Source: Pseudarthrobacter sp. ATCC 49987
GTDB lineage: Bacteria; Actinomycetota; Actinomycetes; Actinomycetales; Micrococcaceae
DNA: 64,000 nt
NCBI RefSeq assembly: GCF_009928425.1
Contig: NZ_JAABNS010000001.1
Coordinates: forward strand, 62,001-126,000
Reading direction: 5' to 3'
The stretch's first letter is position 1. Every line of letters begins with the position of its first letter. The notes under the pieces were generated by a model, which ran no database searches, was not told the origin of the DNA, and saw nothing but the letters and a program-made list of their open reading frames with translations. Shown here in pieces: positions 17,264 to 25,822 of this stretch. The translations under genes and the position numbers were made by a program.

Positions 17264-17910
17264 TCCGCGACGGGGTCGATCGACACGACGGCCAGGAAGC
17301 CGCGGCCCAGGATCTCGGGGGAGGCAGTGTCGGAACCGACGACGGCGTCATAGCGGTCCAGCGCCTGCGGCTCGGCGCCAGGCCCGGCGCTTGGCCCGCC
17401 GCTTGGCCTGGCGCCGGCGGCGCCCCCGGGGCTGACCGCCGCCTGGCCCTGCAGCAGGATCCCTAGCTGGTCCTCGAACACGGGGTGCGCCCGCTTCTTC
17501 GAGAGTTCGATGATGGAGGTGTAGCCCTTAAACGCTCCGCGGCGGGTGATGACATTCAGGTCGCGGATGTCGCCCGTCGGCAGTGCCCCGGCCGCGGCAG
17601 CGTCGCCGGAGAACCGGAACGGGCGGTACTTCTCCACCGGGTGCTCGGCGCCGTCGACGCTCAGCAGTAACAGCTCGCCTTCAACCACGGTGAGCACGCG
17701 GTCCATGCCGGGAAACGCCGAAAACTCGCCCGCTTTGGACATCTCGGCGATGCTCACCCGCCAGTCCCAGCCGCTCGCCGAAGCGGTGCTGTCCGTACTG
17801 GTGCCGTCCTGACGGGCGGTTGCCGCGGGATGGCTGGCCACTTCGCGGGTCACCCCGCCGCCGTTGCGCCAGGGTTGGGCTTTCAGCTCGGCATAGCGGA
17901 TGATCTCCAT
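17260..17910 (-). CDS. HutD/Ves family cupin protein
   Basis: A 216-residue soluble bicupin-like protein. The opening MEIIRYAELKAQPWRNGGGVTREVASHP and the WDWRVSIAEMSKAGEFSAFPGMDRVLTVVEG block are hallmarks of the HutD/Ves family. In Pseudomonas HutD is linked to histidine-utilisation control; Ves in E. coli is a cold- and stress-linked protein. No hut gene is visible here, so its link may be to the overlapping importer operon on the other strand. It contains an Ala/Gly/Pro-rich insertion near residues 168-185. It diverges from trpF. Confidence 0.85.
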   Translation of the reverse strand: MEIIRYAELKAQPWRNGGGVTREVASHPAATARQDGTSTDSTASASGWDWRVSIAEMSKAGEFSAFPGMDRVLTVVEGELLLLSVDGAEHPVEKYRPFRFSGDAAAAGALPTGDIRDLNVITRRGAFKGYTSIIELSKKRAHPVFEDQLGILLQGQAAVSPGGAAGARPSGGPSAGPGAEPQALDRYDAVVGSDTASPEILGRGFLAVVSIDPVAD

Positions 17911-17967
17911 CCCTCCACCCTATCCGCCGGCCGGGAACCTAGTCGCGGGGCCGCGCCCCTGCCCATA

Positions 17968-18035
17968 GCGCCGAGGTCCGACTTCGCGCCGAGGTCCGAC
18001 TTGGCGCCCATGTTCCGGACAAACATGGGCGCCAA
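17968..18035. repeat. Direct repeat running into a 14-bp palindrome, hutD-trpF intergenic
   Basis: A 17-bp unit GCGCCGAGGTCCGACTT occurs at 17968-17984 and 17986-18002 (18-bp period). The second copy runs into TTGGCGCCCATGTT (18001-18014), whose perfect complement lies at 18022-18035. The bases after the right arm, up to ACCTCGG, partly complement the repeat unit, so a longer imperfect fold is possible. It sits between two divergent gene starts, where it could be an operator or a leader hairpin. Confidence 0.75.
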
Positions 18036-18128
18036 ATCTCACCTCGGGGGCAGGTGAGGCGCCGGGGTACCACTGTCCTTGCTAACGTCGGAGGCAGAAA
18101 ACACAGGAACAACTGCAAAAGGAGCCGA

Positions 18129-18740
18129 ATGTTCGTCAAGGTATGCGGGCTCAGCACACCGGAGTCGGTCCGGACCGCCGCGGAGTCCGGGGCGGACGCC
18201 GTCGGCTTTGTCCTGACCCGCAGCCCCCGCGAAGTGACTCCCGCGCAGGCCCGGGGACTCCTGGCCCACGTCCCGGCCTGGCTCCCCGCCGTCGGGGTCT
18301 TCCGGCACGAAGCCGCGGCGGACGCCGTCGCCGTGGCCCGCGACGCCGGGCTGGAATGGGTCCAGCTCCACGGCGACCGCACCCAGGAAGACGTGCGCAC
18401 CGTGCACGACGCCGGACTGAAGCTGATCCGGGCCGTCACCATGTCCGCCGCACCCGGGGCGTTCGCGGACTGGGGCGAGGACCTGCTCCTGATCGACGCC
18501 GCCGTCCCCGGCTCCGGCGAGGCCTGGGACTACGCCTCGGTCCGCGCCAAGGGGCTGGACGGGCGCAACTGGCTCCTGGCCGGCGGGCTGGATCCGGCCA
18601 ACGTCGCCGGTGCGGCCTCCGAGGCAGGCGCCTGGGGTGTGGACGTCTCCTCCGGCGTCGAATCCTCCCGCGGGGTGAAGGACCTGGCCAAAATCCGGGA
18701 CTTCGTGACGGCGGCCAAGTCCCCGGCAACCAAGCCCTGA
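18129..18740 (+). CDS. trpF: Phosphoribosylanthranilate isomerase
   Basis: Catalyses the Amadori rearrangement of N-(5-phosphoribosyl)anthranilate in tryptophan synthesis, in the cytosol. The 203-residue TIM barrel starts MFVKVCGLSTPE, with the catalytic-base Cys7 of KVCG. It has QLHGDRTQEDV in mid-chain, LLIDAA with the acidic catalytic residue, and the phosphate-binding LAGGLDPANV and WGVDVSSGVESSRGVKD at the end. AAAAGGAGCC precedes ATG 18129. It stands apart from any other trp gene in the window. In many actinobacteria PriA covers this step, so a dedicated TrpF here is notable. Confidence 0.88.
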   Translation: MFVKVCGLSTPESVRTAAESGADAVGFVLTRSPREVTPAQARGLLAHVPAWLPAVGVFRHEAAADAVAVARDAGLEWVQLHGDRTQEDVRTVHDAGLKLIRAVTMSAAPGAFADWGEDLLLIDAAVPGSGEAWDYASVRAKGLDGRNWLLAGGLDPANVAGAASEAGAWGVDVSSGVESSRGVKDLAKIRDFVTAAKSPATKP

Positions 18741-18786
18741 GCGCGGCCGCAGGAATGCCGCCGGACCGCACCGTGTTGCCCCTGAC

Positions 18787-19824
18787 ATGAAGCGCATCGG
18801 ATTTTTGTCCTTTGGACACTGGGGGCCCGGGGAGGGCTCCCGCACCCGGACCGCCCGCGACGCCCTGCTGCAGGGCATCGAACTGGCCGTCGCCGCCGAG
18901 GAGCTCGGCGTGGACGGCGCGTACTTCCGCGTGCACCACTTTGCCCGGCAGCAGGCCTCCCCGTTCCCGCTGCTGGCCGCCGTCGCCGCCCGGACCAGCC
19001 GGATCGAAACGGGGACCGGCGTGATCGACATGCGCTACGAGAACCCGCTGTACATGGCCGAGGAAGCGGCCGCGACGGACCTGATCAGCGGCGGGCGGCT
19101 GCAGCTGGGGATCAGCCGCGGTTCACCCGAACCCGCCCGCGACGGCGCCGCGGCCTTTGGCCATGTGCCCGCTGACGGCGAGACCGATGCGGACATGGCC
19201 CGGAGGCACACGGCGGTGTTCCGCCGCGCCATATCGGGTGCCGGGATGGCGGAGGCCGAGCCGCGCTACGCCGGCGGCGGATCCGGGATGCTGCCCGTCC
19301 AGCCCCATTCCGCTGGCCTCGGCCGGCGGATCTGGTGGGGCGCCGGGTCGCGCGCTACCGCCGTCTGGACCGCGGAGCAGGGCATGAACCTGATGAGCTC
19401 CACGCTGCTCACCGAGGACACTGGGGTGCCGTTCGACCAGCTCCAGGCCGAACAGATCAGCATGTTCCGCCAGGCTTGGGCCGACGCCGGCCATCAACAC
19501 GAGCCGCGCGTATCGGTCAGCCGCAGCGTCCTGCCGATCGTCGACGATGAGGACCGGCGGTACTTCGGCCTCAGCGCCCTGCGGGAAAAGCGCGACCAGG
19601 TCGGCGTGATCGACGGCCTGGTGGCCCGCTTCGGACGGAGCTACGTCGGCGCCCCCGACGCCATTGCCGGGGAGCTCGCCGCCGACGCCGCCGTCCAGGC
19701 CGCCGACACCCTGCTGCTCACCGTCCCCAACCAGCTCGGCGTGGACTTCAACGCCAAGCTGCTGGGCACCGTCGTCCGGCACATCGCACCGGCGATCGGC
19801 TGGGCGCCGCAGCCGGCGGCCTAA
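18787..19824 (+). CDS. LLM-class flavin-dependent oxidoreductase
   Basis: A bacterial-luciferase-like TIM barrel of 345 residues that probably uses FMN or F420. The N-terminus KRIGFLSFGHWGPG, the block ELAVAAEELGVDGAYFRVHHFARQQASPFPLLAAVAART, and TGTGVIDMRYENPLYMAEEAAATDLISGGRLQLGISRG fit the family. The substrate is unknown. The start at 18787 lies 46 bp after trpF, so the two may share a transcript. A hairpin follows at 19878. Confidence 0.87.
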   Translation: MKRIGFLSFGHWGPGEGSRTRTARDALLQGIELAVAAEELGVDGAYFRVHHFARQQASPFPLLAAVAARTSRIETGTGVIDMRYENPLYMAEEAAATDLISGGRLQLGISRGSPEPARDGAAAFGHVPADGETDADMARRHTAVFRRAISGAGMAEAEPRYAGGGSGMLPVQPHSAGLGRRIWWGAGSRATAVWTAEQGMNLMSSTLLTEDTGVPFDQLQAEQISMFRQAWADAGHQHEPRVSVSRSVLPIVDDEDRRYFGLSALREKRDQVGVIDGLVARFGRSYVGAPDAIAGELAADAAVQAADTLLLTVPNQLGVDFNAKLLGTVVRHIAPAIGWAPQPAA

Positions 19825-19877
19825 CCCCGGGGGTTGTAGCCATCGCGCGGTGCGTAGCCGGCCGGGTTCCGAAAGAG

Positions 19878-19906
19878 GCTAGCCGCGCCGCGGCGGCGTG
19901 GCTAGC
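19878..19906. terminator. Hairpin between the LLM and YceI genes
   Basis: GCTAGCC followed by GC-rich pairing bases folds back on GGCTAGC, giving a stem of about 13 bp with one G-T type mismatch. It lies 54 bp after the LLM stop. No T run follows. Confidence 0.55.
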
Positions 19907-19973
19907 ATGGCTCCTTGGGGGAGTACCCCGATGACCCGGCGGGCCCGGCCCGCCACCCGCGAAGGAGATCGTT

Positions 19974-20519
19974 GTGACACTGCCCCAAGGTTTGACCCCC
20001 GGCGTCTGGACACTGGACATGTCCCACAGCGAAGTCGGCTTCAGCGTCCGCCATGCCGGCATCAGCAAGGTCCGGGGCCGCTTCAATGAAGCCGCGGCGG
20101 AGGCGCGTGTCGGCGACTCCCTCGCGGACGCCAGCCTGCATGCCAGCATCAAAACGGCCAGCTTTGACTCCGGCGACGCCAACCGGGACGCGCACGTCCG
20201 CGGCGCTGACTTCTTCGACGTCGAAAAGTACCCGGAGATGACCTTCCGTGCCACCGGGATCAGGGGCGACGGCGAGGACTACGTCCTGACCGGCGACCTC
20301 ACCATCCGCGACGTCACCAAGCCGGTGGACCTGGAAGTCGAGTTCACCGGCATCGCGGTGGACCCGTTCGGCGCCACCCGCGCGGGGTTCAGCGCGGAGA
20401 CGGACATCAGCCGCAAGGAATTCGGCCTGACCTGGAACGCCGCGCTCGAGGCCGGCGGGCTGCTGGTCAGCGACAAGGTCAAGATCAGTGTCGAAGCGGC
20501 CATGGTGAAGCAGGCCTAG
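19974..20519 (+). CDS. YceI family lipid-binding-like protein
   Basis: A 181-residue lipocalin-like protein of the YceI family, members of which bind polyprenoid or fatty lipids. Family markers are GVWTLDMSHSEVGFSVRHAGISKVRGRF at the start, DANRDAHVRGADFFDVEKYPEMTF in the middle, and the DLTIRDVTKPVDLEVEFTG strand pair. There is no signal peptide, so it is cytosolic, unlike the periplasmic E. coli protein. The GTG start at 19974 has GAAGGAG eight bases upstream. Its stop overlaps the end of the convergent gene by four bases. Confidence 0.9.
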   Translation: MTLPQGLTPGVWTLDMSHSEVGFSVRHAGISKVRGRFNEAAAEARVGDSLADASLHASIKTASFDSGDANRDAHVRGADFFDVEKYPEMTFRATGIRGDGEDYVLTGDLTIRDVTKPVDLEVEFTGIAVDPFGATRAGFSAETDISRKEFGLTWNAALEAGGLLVSDKVKISVEAAMVKQA

Positions 20520-20911
20520 AAGAGCAGCAGCACGAAGCCGCCGACCGTCGACAGGATCCCCACCCCGGTGAGGATCCAGCCAAGAGTCCAGGCCGCATTA
20601 TCGTGCTTTGGCGGGGTAACCCCCCATCGCGACGGGTGGCACACGTCGTAGAAGAGCTCGACGTCGGTGCCCACCACCAGGCCGCCCGACTCGGCCGCCG
20701 GCAGCAGGGACCGGTGGTCGGCGTCGTGGTGGTCCGTCCAGCTGTAGCCGGTGAACCCGCCGGCGCTGATCACCTTGCCGGTGGTCCCGGCCCACTGGCA
20801 CCGGCGCCGCCGGGCGATCCAGCCCCACACCAGCAGCGGCAGGCCCAGAACGAAACCCACCCACGTCATGACTTCGAGAATGGGGCCGAGCAGGTCCCCG
20901 ATAGTTGTCAT
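20516..20911 (-). CDS. Small two-helix membrane protein, DUF3592-like layout
   Basis: A 131-residue protein with a hydrophobic helix at about residues 8-33, a soluble beta-type middle part of some 65 residues (GKVISAGGFTGYSW to VELFYDVCHPSRWG), and a second helix at the C-terminus. This helix-beta domain-helix layout recalls DUF3592-type proteins, but I do not recognise a firm family. I chose ATG 20911, which has GGGAGA upstream. Its 3' end overlaps the YceI stop on the other strand. Confidence 0.65.
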   Translation of the reverse strand: MTTIGDLLGPILEVMTWVGFVLGLPLLVWGWIARRRRCQWAGTTGKVISAGGFTGYSWTDHHDADHRSLLPAAESGGLVVGTDVELFYDVCHPSRWGVTPPKHDNAAWTLGWILTGVGILSTVGGFVLLLF

Positions 20912-21087
20912 CTGCGTCTCCCAGCGATCAGGGCAAGCTTCAGGAGTGCAGGCATGGTCCAAGTATTATGCCCTTCCGTGCGTTCGCAAAGCTATGCGCT
21001 GTCCGTCCGGGTCACCGGACGAATTTCAGGAATTGTTCAGGGTGAACCCCTAGGCCGGATCGGTCTCCGGCGGGGGAGAATGGTCCC

Positions 21088-21501
21088 ATGAAGACACTGC
21101 TTAATATCATCTGGCTGCTCTTTGGCGGACTCTGGCTCGCGCTCGGCTACTTCGTGGCCGGGATCATCTGCTGTCTGCTGGTCGTCACCATCCCGTGGGG
21201 GCTCGCGTCGTTCCGGATCGCGAACTATGCGCTGTGGCCCTTCGGGCGCACCGTGGTGGACCGCCCGGGCGGCACGGGCGTGTTCGCGCTGCTGGGAAAC
21301 GTCATCTGGCTGCTCGTTGCCGGCATCTGGATCGCGATCGGCCACGTGGTCACCGCGTTCGCGATGGCCATCACCATCGTCGGCATCCCGCTGGCCATCG
21401 CCAACCTCAAGCTCATCCCGGTCTCGCTCATGCCGCTCGGCAAACAGATCGTCCCGAGTGACAAGCCCTTTGTGACGACCTACAACAAGTCCTACCGCTA
21501 G
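21088..21501 (+). CDS. YccF domain-containing inner-membrane protein
   Basis: A 137-residue membrane protein with two tandem YccF (DUF307) units. Each has the pattern of an N-terminal NIIWLL(F/V)GG helix and an ITIVGIPLA-like second helix (LLVVTIPWGLASFRIANYALWPFGR and AITIVGIPLAIANLKLIPVSLMPLGK). The function of the family is unknown. The ATG at 21088 lies 24 bp upstream of no other gene in its direction; the SRPBCC gene follows 24 bp after its stop, so they are probably cotranscribed. Confidence 0.9.
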   Translation: MKTLLNIIWLLFGGLWLALGYFVAGIICCLLVVTIPWGLASFRIANYALWPFGRTVVDRPGGTGVFALLGNVIWLLVAGIWIAIGHVVTAFAMAITIVGIPLAIANLKLIPVSLMPLGKQIVPSDKPFVTTYNKSYR

Positions 21502-21525
21502 CCCGTCTTAGAGGAGGAGTCCGAA

Positions 21526-22038
21526 ATGTCCGAGGACGTCACCGCCGTTCCAGCCCCGTCCGGCCAGGGAGAAACCCCCACTCCGCCCGAAGACCTCATG
21601 CTGGTCATTACGCGCGAATTCCAGGCACCCATTACCCGGGTGTGGTCCGCCCTGACGGACCCCGACCAGGCCCCGGCGTGGTGGGGGCCCCGCGGTTTCC
21701 ACACTCCCCGGGAAAGCATCGACGCGGACCTGGAAATCGGCGGCCTCTACCGGGCCTGCATGGTCCAGGACAGCACCGGCAAGGAACACTGGTGGAGCGG
21801 CGTCCACACGGACATCGAACCGCCCAACCTCTTCGTCTTCACCCATGCCTGGGACAAACCGGACGGCACCCGGGGCTTCGAGACCGAGGTGACCTTCCAG
21901 CTGGAAGCGATCGACGGCGGCACCCGGATGACGTTCTTCCAGGGCCCCTTCGACACGATCGACAACCGCGACGGCCAGGGCGTCGGCTGGCGCGAGTCCT
22001 TCGACCGCCTCGCCGACCACCTCCGCCGGGGCGCCTGA
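21526..22038 (+). CDS. SRPBCC domain protein, AHSA1/CalC-like
   Basis: A 170-residue START-like ligand-binding protein. After a Pro/Thr-rich N-tail of about 22 residues it has LVITREFQAPITRVWSALTDPDQAPAWWGPRGF, the first strand and helix of the AHSA1 (Aha1-like) family. It ends with GGTRMTFFQGPFDTIDNRDGQGVGWRESFDRLADHL, also typical. Members act as stress-linked or polyketide-type binding proteins; no specific role can be read here. GAGGAGG precedes the ATG. It converges on the DUF4031-HD gene 25 bp away. Confidence 0.88.
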   Translation: MSEDVTAVPAPSGQGETPTPPEDLMLVITREFQAPITRVWSALTDPDQAPAWWGPRGFHTPRESIDADLEIGGLYRACMVQDSTGKEHWWSGVHTDIEPPNLFVFTHAWDKPDGTRGFETEVTFQLEAIDGGTRMTFFQGPFDTIDNRDGQGVGWRESFDRLADHLRRGA

Positions 22039-22063
22039 CTTTCTGTGGACTGAGGCGTCCCGC

Positions 22064-22933
22064 TTATCCGAGCTCGCCCTGCAGGTTCCGCCGCGCCGCC
22101 TCCAGCCAGAGGTCCCGGCCCCGCGGGGTGTGGAAGAGCGGGTCCAGCTGCAGGAGCTGGCGGACGACGGCGGCGCGCCCGGCGGCGAAGTCGTCGTCGC
22201 CGATGTGCGCAAAATCCTGCCGGACGGCGGCCAGATACCGGGAGTAGGCTGCCGGTTCGCCGCCCAGCACGGAGAGGTCGGCGTCGCTGAGCAACGCGGC
22301 GGCCCCGTCGCCCGGCACCGGCCGGTGGTCGGCCGTCATCCGCACCAGGCGGGCCACCTCGTCCACCTCGGCCGCGGGGAGGCCGGCATGGGCCAGCCGG
22401 TCCTCGGCGAGCCGGGCCGACTCTTCCTCGTCCTGGCCCGCGATCCCGCGGTAGACGGCGTCGTGGAACCAGGCGGCGAGCAGCACGGTGCGGGGCGGGT
22501 CGGCAGGTCCGGTGAGGAGGTCCAGGGCCTCCAGGACCGCCAGCAGATGGGTGCGGCCGTGGTACTTCCGGTGCTCCTCGCCCCAGCGGTCCAGCAGGTC
22601 CAGGAAGAGTGCGTCGTGGCCCGGGAGGACGTCGTTCCAGCGGGTCAGCAGGGGGAGCTTGAGTGAACTGCTGCGCCGCCGGGCCGGGATCCGCAGCCCG
22701 CTGGCGATCAGTTTGCGGACCAGGATCCGGCCCTCCACCGGGACGGCCCCGGCCGCCACGAGGGTACTGTACCGGGCTTCGGCGACGTCGTAGTGGTCGC
22801 CGTCGAACGCTCTATCCGGGATGCCGGCCGCCGCCGCGAAGGCGTGCAGCTCCGCCAGCGAGGTGTCCGAGATCAGGTGCGAGAAGTGAGTTCCATGCGC
22901 CGGCCAGAGCGGGGGATCAAGGTAGATGGCCAT
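22064..22933 (-). CDS. DUF4031-HD domain fusion protein
   Basis: A 289-residue two-domain protein. Residues 1-80 are DUF4031 (MAIYLDPPLWPAHGTHFSHLISDTS through FDGDHYDVAEARY). Residues 105-285 form an HD-type phosphohydrolase-like domain with RKYHGRTHLLAVLEAL, LAAWFHDAVYRG (the HD pair) and ADHRP further on. HD domains act on nucleotides or phosphoesters; DUF4031 has no known function. The DPPLW...HFSHL motif resembles a small-molecule pocket, and its pairing with HD suggests a nucleotide-processing role, which is inference. It stands alone between a convergent SRPBCC gene and the AI-2E gene upstream. Confidence 0.82.
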   Translation of the reverse strand: MAIYLDPPLWPAHGTHFSHLISDTSLAELHAFAAAAGIPDRAFDGDHYDVAEARYSTLVAAGAVPVEGRILVRKLIASGLRIPARRRSSSLKLPLLTRWNDVLPGHDALFLDLLDRWGEEHRKYHGRTHLLAVLEALDLLTGPADPPRTVLLAAWFHDAVYRGIAGQDEEESARLAEDRLAHAGLPAAEVDEVARLVRMTADHRPVPGDGAAALLSDADLSVLGGEPAAYSRYLAAVRQDFAHIGDDDFAAGRAAVVRQLLQLDPLFHTPRGRDLWLEAARRNLQGELG

Positions 22934-22958
22934 GCAGGAAGTCTAATCCGGCGGCGCA

Positions 22959-24152
22959 TCAGCCCTGGCTGGCGTCAACGGCCGCGGTGTCGGACTGCTC
23001 TTCCTTCCAGGTCCGTGCACGCTGTGGCTTGGAGCGCACCCCTTCGCCCCTTTCGTTCAACCGGGTCTCATGCTCGGCCTCCGCGATGGCCTCCGGGGTG
23101 ATGTCATCCCCGGAGTTCCAGGCCTTGATCGCGGCCCAGCCCACCGCCACGAGGGGAACGGCCAGGATCGCACCGATGATGCCGGCGAGGATGGTGCCAG
23201 CGGTGAGGGCCAGCAGGATGACGAGGGCATGCACGTTGAGCGCCTGGCCCATCACCACCGGCTGCAGGAAGTTGCCCTCCAGCTGGTTGACGACGATCAC
23301 GACGATGATGACGATCAGGGCCGCGAACGGGCCGTTGGCGACAAGGGCGACAAGCGCGGCGAGGATGCCGGCCAGGGTGGCGCCGATCAGTGGGATGAAG
23401 GCTCCGATGAAGGTCAGTGCGGCGAGCGGCAGTGCGAGCGGAACGCCCATGACAACCAGCGCGAGGCCGATGAAAAACGCGTCCACCAGGGCCACGATGG
23501 AGGTTCCGCGCACGTAGCCGCCGAGCACGTTGAGGCTTCGCTCCCCCGCGCGGCGTGCCTTCACCAGGTTCCTGCCTTTGAACGCCCGCAGCACAAAGGC
23601 CCAGATGCTCTCGCCGTCCTTCAGGAAGAAGAACAGGATCACCGCCATCAGGAGGGCGCCGGTGATGAAGTTGCCGGCCGCGCTGAGCCCGGAGATGGCG
23701 CCCGCGCCAACGGTGCTGCTGGTGGCGAAGTCAACGACGGCGTCGCGCGCCTGCTGGATCTGCTGGTCATCGACGGGGATGGGGCCCGTGCGGATGAAGG
23801 CGTAGACCCGGTCGAAGCCCTCCGTGGCCTTGCTGGCCAGCTGGTCGGCCTGACTCATGACGGCGAAGACGATTCCGGTGATGACCGCACCGAACGCGAG
23901 CAGGAGCACGAGGAAGGACACTGTGGTGGCGGCGGTGCTGGGCCAGCCCCGGCGGCGCAGCCAGTGGACGAAGGGTGCGATCGCGGCGGCGAGGATGAGG
24001 GCCAGCAGTGCGGGAATCACCACGAGGCGCACCTGGATCAGGGCGTAGACCACCACCACTGACAGGACCAGCAGCAGGAGGACCTGAGCGGTCCTGATGC
24101 TGGCGCGGCCCAGGCTGTCGCCCCAGGGTGTTGTCTTTTCCGGACTGCCCAT
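22959..24152 (-). CDS. AI-2E family permease
   Basis: A polytopic membrane protein of 397 residues with about eight helices. Family features include the paired N-terminal helices LLLLVLSVVVVYALIQVRLVVIPALLALILAAAIAPFVHWLRRRGW and the C-terminal FIGAFIPLIGATLAGILAALVAL...LEGNFLQPVVMGQALNVHALVILLAL. The named family includes the AI-2 exporter TqsA, but many members move ions (Na+/H+), so AI-2 should not be assumed. The N-tail is polar, and the C-tail from about residue 350 is charged. I chose ATG 24152 with GGGAGAG upstream over a GTG at 24170. Confidence 0.87.
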   Translation of the reverse strand: MGSPEKTTPWGDSLGRASIRTAQVLLLLVLSVVVVYALIQVRLVVIPALLALILAAAIAPFVHWLRRRGWPSTAATTVSFLVLLLAFGAVITGIVFAVMSQADQLASKATEGFDRVYAFIRTGPIPVDDQQIQQARDAVVDFATSSTVGAGAISGLSAAGNFITGALLMAVILFFFLKDGESIWAFVLRAFKGRNLVKARRAGERSLNVLGGYVRGTSIVALVDAFFIGLALVVMGVPLALPLAALTFIGAFIPLIGATLAGILAALVALVANGPFAALIVIIVVIVVNQLEGNFLQPVVMGQALNVHALVILLALTAGTILAGIIGAILAVPLVAVGWAAIKAWNSGDDITPEAIAEAEHETRLNERGEGVRSKPQRARTWKEEQSDTAAVDASQG

Positions 24153-24242
24153 GCTGTGTTTCTCTCCCACTGTCGGATGGTCATGCTACTTACCAACCGT
24201 CTCACAGCCGGAGGGTGCAAGCCCGGGGGACTGGCCCGGTTA

Positions 24243-25245
24243 TCAGGAAGCGGCGGGCCGGATATTCTGGTTGCCGCGGAACGTGTTCTCCGGATCGAAG
24301 TCCCGTTTCACCCGGGCCAGCCGGTTGTAGTTCTCCTCGCCGAAGGCCGCCCGGACCCGGTCCTGGCCTTCGTCGCCGACGAAGTTCAGCCAGACGCCGC
24401 CCGTGGCATAGGGGGAGATGTCCTGGCGGAACTTTTTCACCCAGGCCTTCGCCACCTGGCCGCCTTCCGGTGTTTCCTCCAGCCCGAACGGGTGCGAGAC
24501 CCACTTGGCGTTGCGGTTCTGCAAAGGTGTCTGGGCGGCCGCCGGCCCCGCCACCGCCCCGCCCCAGCTGGCAACCAGAAGTTGGGAGTGGGGGCCCGGC
24601 AGGTTCTGCGCTGACTCCACGAGCACGTCCAGGGCGGGGTCCGGCAACTCGTCGTGATAGTCGGCGCTCCAGTAGTTGTACAGGTTTGGCGGGTCGTCGA
24701 TCATGCACTGGAAATCGGCATAGTTCATTTCGCTGACGAGATCCACGGCCGGGCCCAGGTCCCGGAACGGCGCAGCGTGTTCCGCAGCGTCGTCGGGGTC
24801 TCCCGCGTGGAGATACGCGAGCCCCACTGCTTGTTTCCCCACCATCCCGGCTGGAACGAACGGCTCGGGCGGTGCCGTCAGGAAGACCAGGGCGGTGCCC
24901 ACGGCATGCGAGGCCGTGTTCCTGCGTGGCACGGTCGAACTCGCCCCACGTCACGCCGACTCCCACCGTCACGGTCTTGTTGTCCCGGTCCACCGAGATT
25001 GACTTCATTGGCCGGACGTCAACTACCAAACCATCGTCATTGGTCGACATACCGGCAACGGAATGCCCGCCCGCGCGGACGGCAACGGCCAGGCTGTTGT
25101 CCTTGGCATGCTGCAGGGCCTCGGCCACCTCGCCCGGGTCCGCACATTGGGCGATGACGGCCGGGCGCCGGTCGATCATCGCGTTGAAAAGTTTGCGTGT
25201 TTCGTCGCAGTCCGGGTTCTCCGGCCTGACCCATTTGATGGCGCT
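24243..25245 (-). pseudogene. FAD-binding (BBE-type) oxidoreductase, internal deletion and frameshift
   Basis: Two frames carry parts of one berberine-bridge-enzyme-like FAD oxidoreductase. The N-part (about 25245 to 24915) reads IKWVRPENPDCDETRKLFN, MIDRRPAVIAQC, RAGGHSVAGMSTNDDGLVVDVR and GVTWGEFDRATQEHGLA. The C-part (about 24908 to 24243) reads GTALVFLTAPPEPFVPAG through NYNRLARVKRDFDPENTFRGNQNI. At about 24908 the first frame jumps directly to the second, and the missing middle (some 130-150 residues, including the second half of the FAD domain) is gone with a change of frame. No good start codon precedes IKWVRPEN. Intact relatives run about 460 residues. Confidence 0.82.
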
Positions 25246-25411
25246 GCTCCTTGGGCGACCGAGGCTCCACCCCTCGCAAAGATTTTAGGTCCAATGGCGG
25301 CGACCAAGCTACGGGAATCGGTATGGAGAAGCTGCCGGGTGGGCTTCTGCGGTTTCGAGTTTGCGCCCAAATACCAGCTCCAGATCCGTAGATGCGGGTT
25401 AGAGTGTCCCT

Positions 25412-25822
25412 ATGCCTAATATTCGCGTTTCCGAGGCGGCCCGGCTGCTGGGCGTCAGTGATGACACCATCCGGCGCTGGACCGAGAACGGAAGCCTGAC
25501 CCCGCACAAGGACGACGCCGGGCGCCTCGCCGTGGACGGGCTGGAACTCGCGCGGCTCGCCCGGGAGCAGGCCCAGCTTCCCGATGACCCGGCCAGGGCG
25601 GGCAGCTCGGCCCGCAACCGTTTCGTCGGCCTCGTCACCGCGATCACCGCCGACACCGTCATGGCCCAGGTGGAACTGCAGTGCGGGCCGTTCCGGGTGG
25701 TGTCCCTGATGAGCAGCGAGGCCGTGCGGGACCTCGGCCTGGAGCTCGGCTCGGTCGCCACCGCCGTCGTCAAGGCCACGACGGTGATCATTGAGACCCC
25801 CAAAGGCAAGGGCGTCATATGA
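25412..25822 (+). CDS. HTH-TOBE molybdate-binding protein (Mop-like)
   Basis: A 136-residue protein with an N-terminal MerR/excisionase-type helix-turn-helix (IRVSEAARLLGVSDDTIRRWTENG, residues 4-28) and a C-terminal TOBE/Mop domain (NRFVGLVTAITADTVMAQVELQCGPFRVVSLMSSEAVRDLGLELGSVATAVVKATTVII, about 69-128). TOBE domains of this kind bind molybdate or tungstate. It is first in the mod operon and overlaps modA by ATGA, so it is probably a molybdate-responsive regulator or store. It differs from ModE, which has a larger winged helix and two TOBE units. Confidence 0.88.
   Translation: MPNIRVSEAARLLGVSDDTIRRWTENGSLTPHKDDAGRLAVDGLELARLAREQAQLPDDPARAGSSARNRFVGLVTAITADTVMAQVELQCGPFRVVSLMSSEAVRDLGLELGSVATAVVKATTVIIETPKGKGVI

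Noticed and set aside
22959..24152. Specific assignment as an autoinducer-2 exporter
   Set aside because: The family name comes from one member; others move ions and nothing nearby points to quorum sensing.
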